Origin: JAJFTV01 sp964426355
GTDB taxonomy: Bacteria; Chloroflexota; Anaerolineae; Anaerolineales; Anaerolineaceae
Assembly: GCA_964426355.1 (NCBI GenBank)
Contig: CAYRRA010000222.1
Span: 1 to 6,236 of the forward strand
Reading direction: 5' to 3'
Length of the DNA stretch: 6,236 bases
The notes beneath the pieces were generated by a model. It was not told the DNA's origin. It worked only from the letters and a program-made list of their open reading frames with translations, and did not search any database. Position 1 is the first letter of the stretch. Each line of letters opens with the position of its first letter. A program made the translations under genes and the position numbers. Of this stretch, positions 1 to 6,130 are shown piece by piece.

Positions 1-482
1 GGGTAAAGAAAAAAAGAAGAAGCTTTGAAGCTGAGACCGAGGAGGAAAATTTGCAGTAAAAGCAGCCGTTTTCTCGTTTCGGATTGCAGGTCTAGGAGGA
101 AAAGCTGTGCCAGTACAGCCAGAACCGCGGAAAAGAAAAGCGTGAAATAGAGCCAATCCCGTTCATACGCAGTCAGGTTGTGCAGGTGGAGAATGCTGGC
201 AATCAAGAAGGCGCTGAAGATTGCGAGTAAGAGCGCAAAGGAGATGTGTGAACGCTGCCAGCTCCACGTTTTCTCCCCATCTTCCTCCGTAGAGAGTTCA
301 TCCAGGTATTTCCGCGAGACTGGAAAAACGATAAACCCTGCCAGTGCAGCGATGCCCAGGTAAGAGCGGTTTAATTGAAAATATTCACTCAACCCAATCA
401 CAGCCAGGCTGGCAGCGGCACCGGCGATACAAAGGACGGTGACCAGGTGTTCAATATTCCGCGGGTGTTTTTTTTTGTTCAT
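1..482 (-). CDS. Polytopic membrane protein, N-terminal 161 residues (cut by window start); possible glycan polymerase or GT-C transferase
   Basis: Reading leftward from ATG at 482-480, the frame is open to the window edge, giving 161 residues without a stop. The start overlaps the stop of the upstream glycosyltransferase as ATGA. No clear Shine-Dalgarno precedes it, so expression by translational coupling is likely. The protein begins with a basic stretch (MNKKKHPRN), then five hydrophobic segments at about residues 12-31, 41-57, 78-98, 110-130 and 139-158. An acidic loop lies at about 61-71 (DELSTEEDGE). The last visible part (SFKASSFFLYP) resembles the start of the first external loop in some Wzy-like or Stt3/PMT-like membrane transferases, where a DP or DPxxH motif follows, but that part lies outside the window. 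Position at the end of a glycan operon fits a polymerase or lipid-dependent glycosyltransferase. The membrane assignment is firm; the function is inference. Confidence 0.75.
   Translation of the reverse strand, partial: MNKKKHPRNIEHLVTVLCIAGAAASLAVIGLSEYFQLNRSYLGIAALAGFIVFPVSRKYLDELSTEEDGEKTWSWQRSHISFALLLAIFSAFLIASILHLHNLTAYERDWLYFTLFFSAVLAVLAQLFLLDLQSETRKRLLLLQIFLLGLSFKASSFFLY
468..476 (-). repeat. Nine-base homopolymer run in the 5' coding end of the membrane protein gene
   Basis: The minus strand has nine consecutive A bases covering codons 3-5 (three AAA lysine codons) of the left-end membrane protein. A gain or loss of one base would shift the frame near the start. Runs of this length can slip during replication or transcription, but a run of lysine codons in a basic membrane-protein N-terminus is also ordinary. 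Confidence 0.6.
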
Positions 483-1399
483 TTAAACAGATACCGTATT
501 ACTTGTTTAAAGAGGCTAGGGATTTGTGGGAGAATGTCTTGAAGCCTCTTTTTTCCAAAATACACGATAATTTCACGGTCATCGATGCGCGCCTGCCTGC
601 GAAGAACCGCTTTGATATAGCCGATTAAATGTGCCAGGAAGAGATACTTCGGTTTTTTCACCAGTAAATCATATCCACAACTTCCCAACACCAGTAGTGG
701 GTGATACCCCAGGTAATGCTGTTCAGCCCCCACCAGTTCCCATCGTTTCCAGAGCGAGACTGCACGGTGAGATTTTCTGCGGTGCAACCCGGTGATGTGG
801 GTAAAGCGCCTCAGCTTCCAACCATGGATTAATGCCCTGGCTTCAGCCACCGTCTCGGTGCCGCGCACAATCTGCATCCCGTCGATTTGCTCAAAACACT
901 CCTTACGGTAGAGCCGTACCCCGTCGGTGGGATGGTCAGACAGGGATGGGTCGGTGCGCAAGGTGGTCAGTTTTTCTGCTTCGTCCCCTTCCGCCAGGAT
1001 CAGGTTGGGGCTGGCGATCCCCAGGCGGGGGTCTTTCTCAAATTCGGCTGCCAGACTGGCAAAACAATCCAGCTCGAAATAGACATCCGCATCGATCTTT
1101 CCGATCAGGTCATAGGAAATATCTCTCTGGCGGGCTTCGGCTTGTAATTGCAAATAACCCGCACGCACTACCCTGGCAAAATGCTCGCCGAGCAAGCCAT
1201 CTTCGTAGGGCAGGGTGTGGCTGATGATCCAGTCATGCCGGGCACAGAGCGCAGCGATGATCGTTGGGGTGGAATCTGTGCTGGCGTCATCGACGATCAA
1301 CCATAAACGCGGCAGATGTACCTGGCGGGTCAGCGCTTGGGCTGCATCATTCAGGAACTGTGCCTCGTTTTTAACCGGTGTCAGTAATATGTAGTCCAT
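479..1399 (-). CDS. Family 2 glycosyltransferase (GT-A fold)
   Basis: This 306-residue protein is a cytoplasmic glycosyltransferase expected to move a sugar from a nucleotide sugar to a growing glycan. The N-terminus (ILLTPVKNEAQFL) is the first beta strand of the GT2 nucleotide-binding domain. VDDASTDST at residues 36-44 is the typical second motif. KIDADVYF at 101-108 carries the metal-binding DxD (D103, D105). The acceptor-side part (RLYRKECFEQIDGM, 162-175, then GTETVAEARALIHGWK, 180-195) resembles the G-x-[DE]-x-x-x-E-A-x-x-x-G-W pattern of GT2 enzymes from bacterial surface-glycan clusters, where E186 would be a candidate catalytic residue. A basic C-terminus (about 255-306) may sit at the membrane. 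There are only six bases between the preceding HprK-like stop and this ATG, and the stop overlaps the next gene. Donor and acceptor cannot be read from the sequence. Confidence 0.93.
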   Translation of the reverse strand: MDYILLTPVKNEAQFLNDAAQALTRQVHLPRLWLIVDDASTDSTPTIIAALCARHDWIISHTLPYEDGLLGEHFARVVRAGYLQLQAEARQRDISYDLIGKIDADVYFELDCFASLAAEFEKDPRLGIASPNLILAEGDEAEKLTTLRTDPSLSDHPTDGVRLYRKECFEQIDGMQIVRGTETVAEARALIHGWKLRRFTHITGLHRRKSHRAVSLWKRWELVGAEQHYLGYHPLLVLGSCGYDLLVKKPKYLFLAHLIGYIKAVLRRQARIDDREIIVYFGKKRLQDILPQIPSLFKQVIRYLFK

Positions 1400-1405
1400 G
1401 TCAAC

Positions 1406-2467
1406 TCATTGACAGCAATCCAGGTTTGGCTCTCCAAAGATATTTTTCAGCAGTTTACACATCGCTTCCTGGTTATATTTCTCGGATGATTGAATCTCAA
1501 AATGTCGTACCACACTCATTAATGAGTTTTCATTCACTTCCCAGCGGTTACTCAGTTGATTATTCGGGAAGATGTAGTTATAAGCTTCAACATATCGTGA
1601 GAAAATGCTCACCCCAACGCTGCCATTGGAATGGTCTTCGGTCATTGCAATGTGCAGTAAATCCCTTAACCCGGCAGCCGGGTTTGCCGGAGCAAAGCTT
1701 GCTGGTTTGTCTATACCCATTTTACAATGAACCAGGATGTTGGGTACGGCTGCTTGTGAAACAGGCAAATCTTTCGGTCTACGAAAGAGGGAATAAAAAG
1801 GCAGAATCAGCTTGTCCAGGGGTGATAGTTTTTCTGTTTTTTTGAATTTAAGGCGGTAAGCAAAAAAGGTGGGATAGATGGGAAAGCTGAAAATTTTTCC
1901 GTTGTAGAAAACGAGTGAATCATCACCCAGGTAGCGCCAGCCAGTCTTCATGCGCATGAACTGCATTAAATGTGTGGTCTTGAATACACCGGCGCCGCCA
2001 AAAAGCAACAAGGCGCAACCATCTTTTTCACAGCCTGCGGCATGCAGCAGCAGGGCACCCTTCTGGCGGAGTTGATAAGCGATGATGTGCCGCAGGAAGA
2101 TACCGTATGGAACCATGCCAGGCGCCAGACAGGCGTAACGCAGCGGCGCCTGGAGGAGTTGCAAGTTGATCTTTGTCCTGCCGTGCTCCAGCCCATTGAT
2201 TTCCACACGCCAGCGGAAACTGCGGTGCTCGTCGGCGCAGTAGATGTAATTGGGGCGGATGTAATACTTATGATCCACCACGCAACACCTGGACAGGTCA
2301 GGCTTAAAAGCGCCAACATGAACCGAGATATCAGGTTCGGCTTTAAGAGCAGGTACGCGGAAGTGCTGCAAAGGCTGGTTGATACCGGGGAACCAGCCGG
2401 AATAATGATCCCAACGGATGCGTAGAGTGACCAGCCCGTGAATGTCATAACATTCGACGCTGCTCAT
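1406..2467 (-). CDS. HPr-kinase-like P-loop protein B with altered Walker A
   Basis: This 353-residue soluble protein is a paralogue of the gene just upstream. Features in order are an N-terminal domain with GAFKPDL (52-58), then LLLHAAG (139-145), a P-loop region GGAGVFKTT (157-165) and an acidic motif YLGDDSLVF (179-187). A C-terminal PN at 301-302 with W309 sits at the same residue numbers as in the paralogue. In HprK the histidine before the P-loop and the Asp pair after it belong to the active site; both are present here (H142, D182, D183). The invariant glycine before the P-loop lysine is Phe (F162), so ATP binding may be lost or changed. I chose ATG at 2467, not 2494. It has GGGAGG nine bases upstream, follows the upstream stop by two bases, and aligns with the paralogue's N-terminus (MSSVECYDIHG against MNAQYKIHDIL). 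There are no membrane segments. The role in the glycan operon is unknown; it could be a pseudokinase partner or a sensor. Confidence 0.88.
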   Translation of the reverse strand: MSSVECYDIHGLVTLRIRWDHYSGWFPGINQPLQHFRVPALKAEPDISVHVGAFKPDLSRCCVVDHKYYIRPNYIYCADEHRSFRWRVEINGLEHGRTKINLQLLQAPLRYACLAPGMVPYGIFLRHIIAYQLRQKGALLLHAAGCEKDGCALLLFGGAGVFKTTHLMQFMRMKTGWRYLGDDSLVFYNGKIFSFPIYPTFFAYRLKFKKTEKLSPLDKLILPFYSLFRRPKDLPVSQAAVPNILVHCKMGIDKPASFAPANPAAGLRDLLHIAMTEDHSNGSVGVSIFSRYVEAYNYIFPNNQLSNRWEVNENSLMSVVRHFEIQSSEKYNQEAMCKLLKNIFGEPNLDCCQ

Positions 2468-2469
2468 TT

Positions 2470-3537
2470 TTACCTGCCTCCCGTTGTGTTCCACCCAATT
2501 GCATCCAGGGTTTCCGCGAGTGTATGGTGTTGAATATGTTCCGGCATGGAAGCAATGAAATATTCGATTTCACTCGGCAGGTTTTGCTCCAACAAAGCAC
2601 GATATTGCTGCCAGTGAGCGGCAAAAGGTGTGTTGGGGTATGCGCTGCCATACTCATCGACATGCCGCATGAAAGAGATAAATTCCAGCTTCATATTGCT
2701 GGTCAGAGAGGCAAGCATCGATTCCCGGTCTGTTGCTGCGGTGGTGCGGCATTCGCCATTGACCAGCAGCGCCAGTTTTGCCATGCGCGCCTGCGCACCG
2801 GTTCGCTGAGGGTAAAGCCGCAAGGGGGAAAATGATGTGAAAATCTTGATATAACCGCCGGTTAAACGGTGGATCAAACTGAACAAGCGGAAGGAGAAGC
2901 GTTCCTTTGTGCTCATCTTTTCCCAGATTTCCTGCCTGAGGTTGTAACCGAACAGGTTCAGCCGGGAGAGATAGCTGAAAACCTGCCCATCTTTGCATAG
3001 GGTGTAATTGTCCCCCAGGAAACAGTAATCCTCGCATTCCATGCATAATAACGCCAGTGTCGTCTTACCGCCGCCGCCCCTCCCGGCAAGTACCAACGCC
3101 TGACCATCGCGCACAACTGACGAGGCATGCAAAAGAGAATATCCCTTGCGCGTGAGCAAATACAGGATGAAAAAATCAATCACCCAGCCGGAAATGAAGG
3201 GGGTTGCCTGGGGGTTGGTGTTGATTCTTAAATGGCAGTTCCCGCTGTTGATCCCGCGCACATCAAAAGAGTACCTCCCACCCAGTTTGTAATGGTCTCC
3301 GCTGTGAAAGAGATAATCCGGTTGCAGGAAATACTCACCGCCAATCACATAGCAATCCCGCAGGTCAGGTTTAAAGTCTCCAATTTCCACCACCAGGTCG
3401 GGTGTCTCTTTCATTGTTTCGTCAGTAGAGAACAAGGTATATCGGTCGCCAACGGGTAACCACTTCCGCAGCCACGCGGGACGCCGGTCGATGATTTGAA
3501 AGCTGAGGATGTCGTGGATTTTATACTGTGCGTTCAT
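2470..3537 (-). CDS. HPr-kinase-like P-loop protein A with intact Walker A
   Basis: This 355-residue soluble protein has the core of the HPr serine kinase/phosphorylase C-terminal domain. LLHASS (135-140) leads into a textbook P-loop, GRGGGGKTT (152-160, with K158 and T159), and then FLGDN (173-177). By position these correspond to the catalytic His, the nucleotide loop and the Asp-Asp pair of HprK; here the second Asp is Asn (N177). The N-terminal half (about 1-125) carries GDFKPDL (53-59) and is unlike the HPr kinase N-terminal domain. A conserved C-terminal PN/W element lies at 301-309. Such HprK-like proteins occur in capsule, exopolysaccharide and lasso-peptide clusters; some lasso-peptide relatives phosphorylate a serine. 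No HPr or PTS gene is visible nearby, so classical carbon-catabolite control is unlikely. The ATG at 3537 lies nine bases after the DUF1616 stop with no strong Shine-Dalgarno. ATP use is likely; the substrate is unknown. Confidence 0.9.
   Translation of the reverse strand: MNAQYKIHDILSFQIIDRRPAWLRKWLPVGDRYTLFSTDETMKETPDLVVEIGDFKPDLRDCYVIGGEYFLQPDYLFHSGDHYKLGGRYSFDVRGINSGNCHLRINTNPQATPFISGWVIDFFILYLLTRKGYSLLHASSVVRDGQALVLAGRGGGGKTTLALLCMECEDYCFLGDNYTLCKDGQVFSYLSRLNLFGYNLRQEIWEKMSTKERFSFRLFSLIHRLTGGYIKIFTSFSPLRLYPQRTGAQARMAKLALLVNGECRTTAATDRESMLASLTSNMKLEFISFMRHVDEYGSAYPNTPFAAHWQQYRALLEQNLPSEIEYFIASMPEHIQHHTLAETLDAIGWNTTGGR
2477..2482 (-). promoter_or_regulatory. Ribosome binding site deciding the start of HprK-like gene B
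   Basis: The minus strand reads GGGAGG here, nine bases before ATG at 2467. It lies inside the last codons of gene A. It supports the 2467 start over the upstream in-frame ATG at 2494, whose extra nine residues have no match in the paralogue. Confidence 0.75.
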
Positions 3538-3546
3538 GAGCTGCTT

Positions 3547-4332
3547 TCACGGGCTAAAAATAAAGGCGCAATCTCTTACCGGCAGTTCGATCCAGCGGTA
3601 GGGCTTTTCTGTGTACCCTTGCATGTACAGTACGATGCGAACCTTACTGGTCTCATCCGCCGCTGAAACCGGGTAACGGACCTGGATGGTTTCTTCTTCT
3701 CCGGGGGCAAGCAGAAAGGTATGAAAATCAACCTGATTTTTATCAGCATCCATACAGGCAAGGCGGTAAACTTTTTCTTCCTGCTCCTGGCTGGATACGG
3801 TTAGTGCCCAGACGATTATGCCTGTTTCAATGCTGTTTTCCTCTTCTTGATAATAAAGCTGGGTATAGCTTTGCGAGATTTCAGCACGGTGTGCCAGGCT
3901 GAAAAGAAGAGACCCAAACAAGAGCAGCGCGGAAGCAGCAAAGATATACAGGTTCATCCTCCCAGATACATGCTCTTTGGGGGGCGTCCGCCAGCGAAGT
4001 GCCTCCACAAACGCCAGGAAGAAGACCAGTCCGCTGATGATGTGAATGGGATCCCATGCAAGCGTGAACTGGTCGGCGACAAAGTAGATGACGGCACTGA
4101 CCACTGCACTCAAAATTAGCCCGATGATGACGCGTACTTCAATCTCGATTTTATCGATTGGAAAGAGCAAATCAATGAACAGCCACCCCGGCAGGATGAA
4201 AGCAATCACGGTCTGCAATACTGCAGATACCGGTTTGATTTCGTTATACCATGCCAGGTAAAACGCGATCAAGAGCATGACGACAATGACGATTTTTGTT
4301 TCGATGATTTGCGAGAGGATGCGTTTTTTCAT
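3547..4332 (-). CDS. DUF1616-like membrane protein with soluble C-terminal domain
   Basis: This 261-residue protein has five likely membrane segments at about residues 13-28, 36-57, 67-88, 96-113 and 127-147. A soluble domain of about 110 residues follows, probably on the outside. The pattern FILPGWLFIDLLFP (45-58) followed by an R-containing helix start (EVRVIIGLILS, 65-75) resembles the DUF1616 family, in which an LPG motif sits in the second helix. The C-terminal part (about 172-256) is beta-rich and looks like an immunoglobulin-like or carbohydrate-binding sandwich, with LLAPGEEETIQVRYPV (207-222) as a typical strand-turn-strand. DUF1616 proteins are frequent near glycan genes but have no established reaction. 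The start (ATG at 4332) overlaps the flippase stop as ATGA, so the two are probably translated together, hinting at joint action in export or assembly. Family call is from pattern recognition, not a search. Confidence 0.82.
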   Translation of the reverse strand: MKKRILSQIIETKIVIVVMLLIAFYLAWYNEIKPVSAVLQTVIAFILPGWLFIDLLFPIDKIEIEVRVIIGLILSAVVSAVIYFVADQFTLAWDPIHIISGLVFFLAFVEALRWRTPPKEHVSGRMNLYIFAASALLLFGSLLFSLAHRAEISQSYTQLYYQEEENSIETGIIVWALTVSSQEQEEKVYRLACMDADKNQVDFHTFLLAPGEEETIQVRYPVSAADETSKVRIVLYMQGYTEKPYRWIELPVRDCAFIFSP

Positions 4333-5597
4333 GATTTACCGGGCTTACCTTTTTTTATCATATCACCAAAAAACAGCAAAGCAAAAGCAGCCTGTGCAAC
4401 AAGCCAGCCGAACCCCACGGCTTGCAAATCCCAGCGGGAAAGCATGAGGTACATGGACAGAAAATAGGCGACGGTTGAAACCAGGTTCAAACTGAACAGG
4501 GTGATGATTCGTTTTTGTACCTGGAACACCGAGAAACCCAATTTGTTCAGCGAGGCGATGGGAGCGGCGAAAGCAAACCAATAAATCAGGGGTGCGCCTT
4601 CAGTCGCATAGGTTTTGCCGAAGATGGATAAAATCCAGGGAGCAAACAGAGCCGAGAGCAGCGCCAATGCTACTGTAATGACCAGGCTGATGCGGGTTGA
4701 ACGGGTGAAGATGCTTTTTCGTTCTGCGACCGGTGCGGAACTTTCCGCAAAGGCAGAGACCGCCAGCGCCTGACCGGGCATGCCAATCATCGACCCAATC
4801 ATCATGCTCAAGTAAGCAGCCGCGCTGGACTGCGCTCCCATGCTCTCCAACAGCAGGGAGGGAGTGTAAAGGATGGGGGCTTGAGCAACCACACCGGCGA
4901 GATGTGCGCCAATGGAATAGGGGATGAGTTGTTTGAAAACAGGCATGGAGAGCGCCGGACGCCAGCGGTAGTTCTCGATCACTTTGGGCAAAAAGAGCAA
5001 AGAGCTGCCGGTCATTGCCAAAAAAGTCGAAATCAGCACAGCCAGCAGGATGCCCATGCTGCCCATCGGGATCAACAAAACGGAGAACACCAGGCGCAGC
5101 AAGCCGGCAGCCAGTACCTGCCAGAAAGCGAAACGGCTTTCCCGGCAGGCTTGAAAAACCTGCTGTACCAGTGTTGCCAGCGCAAGGAAGAGCACAAAAA
5201 AGATAAAACCGATGGTATAAAGTGGGTTCTGAGAGAGGGAATGCAAAGAAGGCGCCCACAACTTAATCCCCATCAGATAGCCCAGGGAGAGTATTACCGA
5301 GGCGGTGCCTGTCACCGTGAAGGTGGTGTTAACCATTTGGGCAGGGTTCCCGGCTGTGGAAAGGAAGCGTACCAGCCCGGTGCCGAGACCCAGCGTGGCG
5401 GTGAGAGAGATTAATTGCGCAATGGAAAGCACAGATGTGGCAATACCTACATCTTCCTGATTGTAAAGCCGTGCAGTGATTGCCCAGGTGATGAAACCCG
5501 CAAGCGAACTGACCACCAGCACCCCAAACAGGTAGGCAGCGTTCTTGAGCAGCGAATCCTCTTTCAACTCAGTGAATTTCTTGAAGAAAGCGGACAA
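4329..5597 (-). CDS. Wzx-type polysaccharide flippase (MOP superfamily)
   Basis: This 422-residue integral membrane protein should flip lipid-linked oligosaccharide across the cytoplasmic membrane. Length and hydrophobicity (about 12-14 helices) match O-antigen/exopolysaccharide flippases. The N-terminal layout is typical: a short amphipathic lead (1-17), a first helix with a basic end (about 20-43, ending ITARLY), then the EDVGIATSVLSIAQL stretch (48-62) and a GLGTGLVRFL helix end (70-79). Charged residues are sparse inside the helices, and the C-terminus is basic (KKGKPGKS). The start is TTG at 5597. It has GGAGAG eight bases upstream, and the first in-frame ATG comes only at about residue 88, which would remove the first helices. 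It lies 44 bases after the Alg13-like gene and overlaps the DUF1616-like gene by four bases. The substrate glycan is unknown. Confidence 0.92.
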   Translation of the reverse strand: MSAFFKKFTELKEDSLLKNAAYLFGVLVVSSLAGFITWAITARLYNQEDVGIATSVLSIAQLISLTATLGLGTGLVRFLSTAGNPAQMVNTTFTVTGTASVILSLGYLMGIKLWAPSLHSLSQNPLYTIGFIFFVLFLALATLVQQVFQACRESRFAFWQVLAAGLLRLVFSVLLIPMGSMGILLAVLISTFLAMTGSSLLFLPKVIENYRWRPALSMPVFKQLIPYSIGAHLAGVVAQAPILYTPSLLLESMGAQSSAAAYLSMMIGSMIGMPGQALAVSAFAESSAPVAERKSIFTRSTRISLVITVALALLSALFAPWILSIFGKTYATEGAPLIYWFAFAAPIASLNKLGFSVFQVQKRIITLFSLNLVSTVAYFLSMYLMLSRWDLQAVGFGWLVAQAAFALLFFGDMIKKGKPGKS

Positions 5598-5605
5598 ATC
5601 AGATT

Positions 5606-5611
5606 CTCTCC
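5606..5611 (-). promoter_or_regulatory. Ribosome binding site for the TTG-started flippase
   Basis: GGAGAG on the minus strand lies eight bases before the TTG at 5597-5595. It is what makes the rare start codon credible, because no ATG or GTG lies nearby in frame. Confidence 0.75.
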
Positions 5612-5641
5612 ACGTAGAAATAAGTGTCCCGGCACGTTACT

Positions 5642-6130
5642 TCAGGATGCCTGTTTATCCCAGGCGTTGATTTGAGCAGCAACCGCAGCGCACAGACCGG
5701 GACTTTGGTCTTCGCCGGGTGGTATGGTTTCAACCTTCAGCAATGCCTCGGATAACGTGGCAGCGCTGGGTTCAAACACGGCAACCGCACGTCGTTGCTG
5801 CTGCAAGGCGCGCGCAAGCTCCATCTGGTGATCGTCAAAAACCTCATGGTACTGTTTGCGCCGCGGGACAACGATTAGCTTCTTTTTTGCCTTAAGAGAC
5901 AGCAACATCATACCAGCGCCGGCATGGCAAATGACCACCCGCGCCTGCTGAATGTACTGGTTCATCTCCTCGCTCCCCGTGAAGCGGAACGACTGGGCGT
6001 TTTGGGGTTCATATAGTGCACAGCCATATTGAATTACTACTGGCTCGGCAAGACCGGCTGCCAGTTCATCGGCTGCGCGCACAAGGCGCTCAAAGCCTTC
6101 CGTATGCATTCCCACTGAGACCAGGATCAT
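5642..6130 (-). CDS. Alg13/PssE/EpsE-like glycosyltransferase catalytic subunit
   Basis: This 162-residue protein matches the donor-binding half of MurG-like GT-B enzymes (family 28), as in yeast Alg13 and bacterial PssE/EpsE/Cps14G-type proteins. The start MILVSVGMHTEGFERLV (1-17) is the family's opening strand and loop. CHAGAGMM (68-75) is the HAGAG nucleotide-sugar loop. VVPRRKQYHEVFDDHQMELA (87-106) is the conserved donor-binding segment, including the DDHQ motif. It has no membrane segment and needs an Alg14-like partner for membrane anchoring and activity; that gene lies immediately upstream and overlaps by ATGA. I chose ATG at 6130: GGAG lies seven bases before it and it starts exactly at the family N-terminus. 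An in-frame ATG at 6187 would add 19 unrelated residues that lie within the partner's reading frame. The likely reaction is transfer of a hexose or HexNAc to a lipid-linked sugar; which sugar is unknown. Confidence 0.92.
   Translation of the reverse strand: MILVSVGMHTEGFERLVRAADELAAGLAEPVVIQYGCALYEPQNAQSFRFTGSEEMNQYIQQARVVICHAGAGMMLLSLKAKKKLIVVPRRKQYHEVFDDHQMELARALQQQRRAVAVFEPSAATLSEALLKVETIPPGEDQSPGLCAAVAAQINAWDKQAS

Noticed and set aside
460..482. T-rich run on the plus strand as a possible terminator
   Set aside because: There is no GC-rich hairpin next to it, and on the transcribed strand it is a run of A inside a coding region.
832..1224. Plus-strand open frame over the GT2 gene
   Set aside because: It covers the GT2 DxD region on the opposite strand and its composition (Arg, Pro, Gly, Ser) is typical of a shadow frame.
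1378..1845. Open frame of 155 codons on the plus strand
   Set aside because: It is antisense to HprK-like gene B and the start of the GT2 gene, both of which have clear family motifs; its translation shows no recognisable domain.
2468..2494. Nine-residue N-terminal extension of HprK-like gene B
   Set aside because: It would overlap the end of gene A, has no match in the paralogue, and the ATG at 2467 has a strong ribosome site.
4600..5259. Open frame of 219 codons on the minus strand
   Set aside because: It is another frame of the flippase gene. The flippase frame has a coherent hydrophobic pattern; this one is low-complexity and lacks a ribosome site I could see.
4881..5414. Open frame of 177 codons on the plus strand
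   Set aside because: It is antisense to the flippase. Its product is full of Gln, Arg, Gly and His with no fold signature, as expected when helix-coding sequence is read backwards.
5598..5641. Internal promoter in the 44-base gap before the flippase
   Set aside because: I see no convincing -35/-10 pair in this short gap, only the ribosome site.
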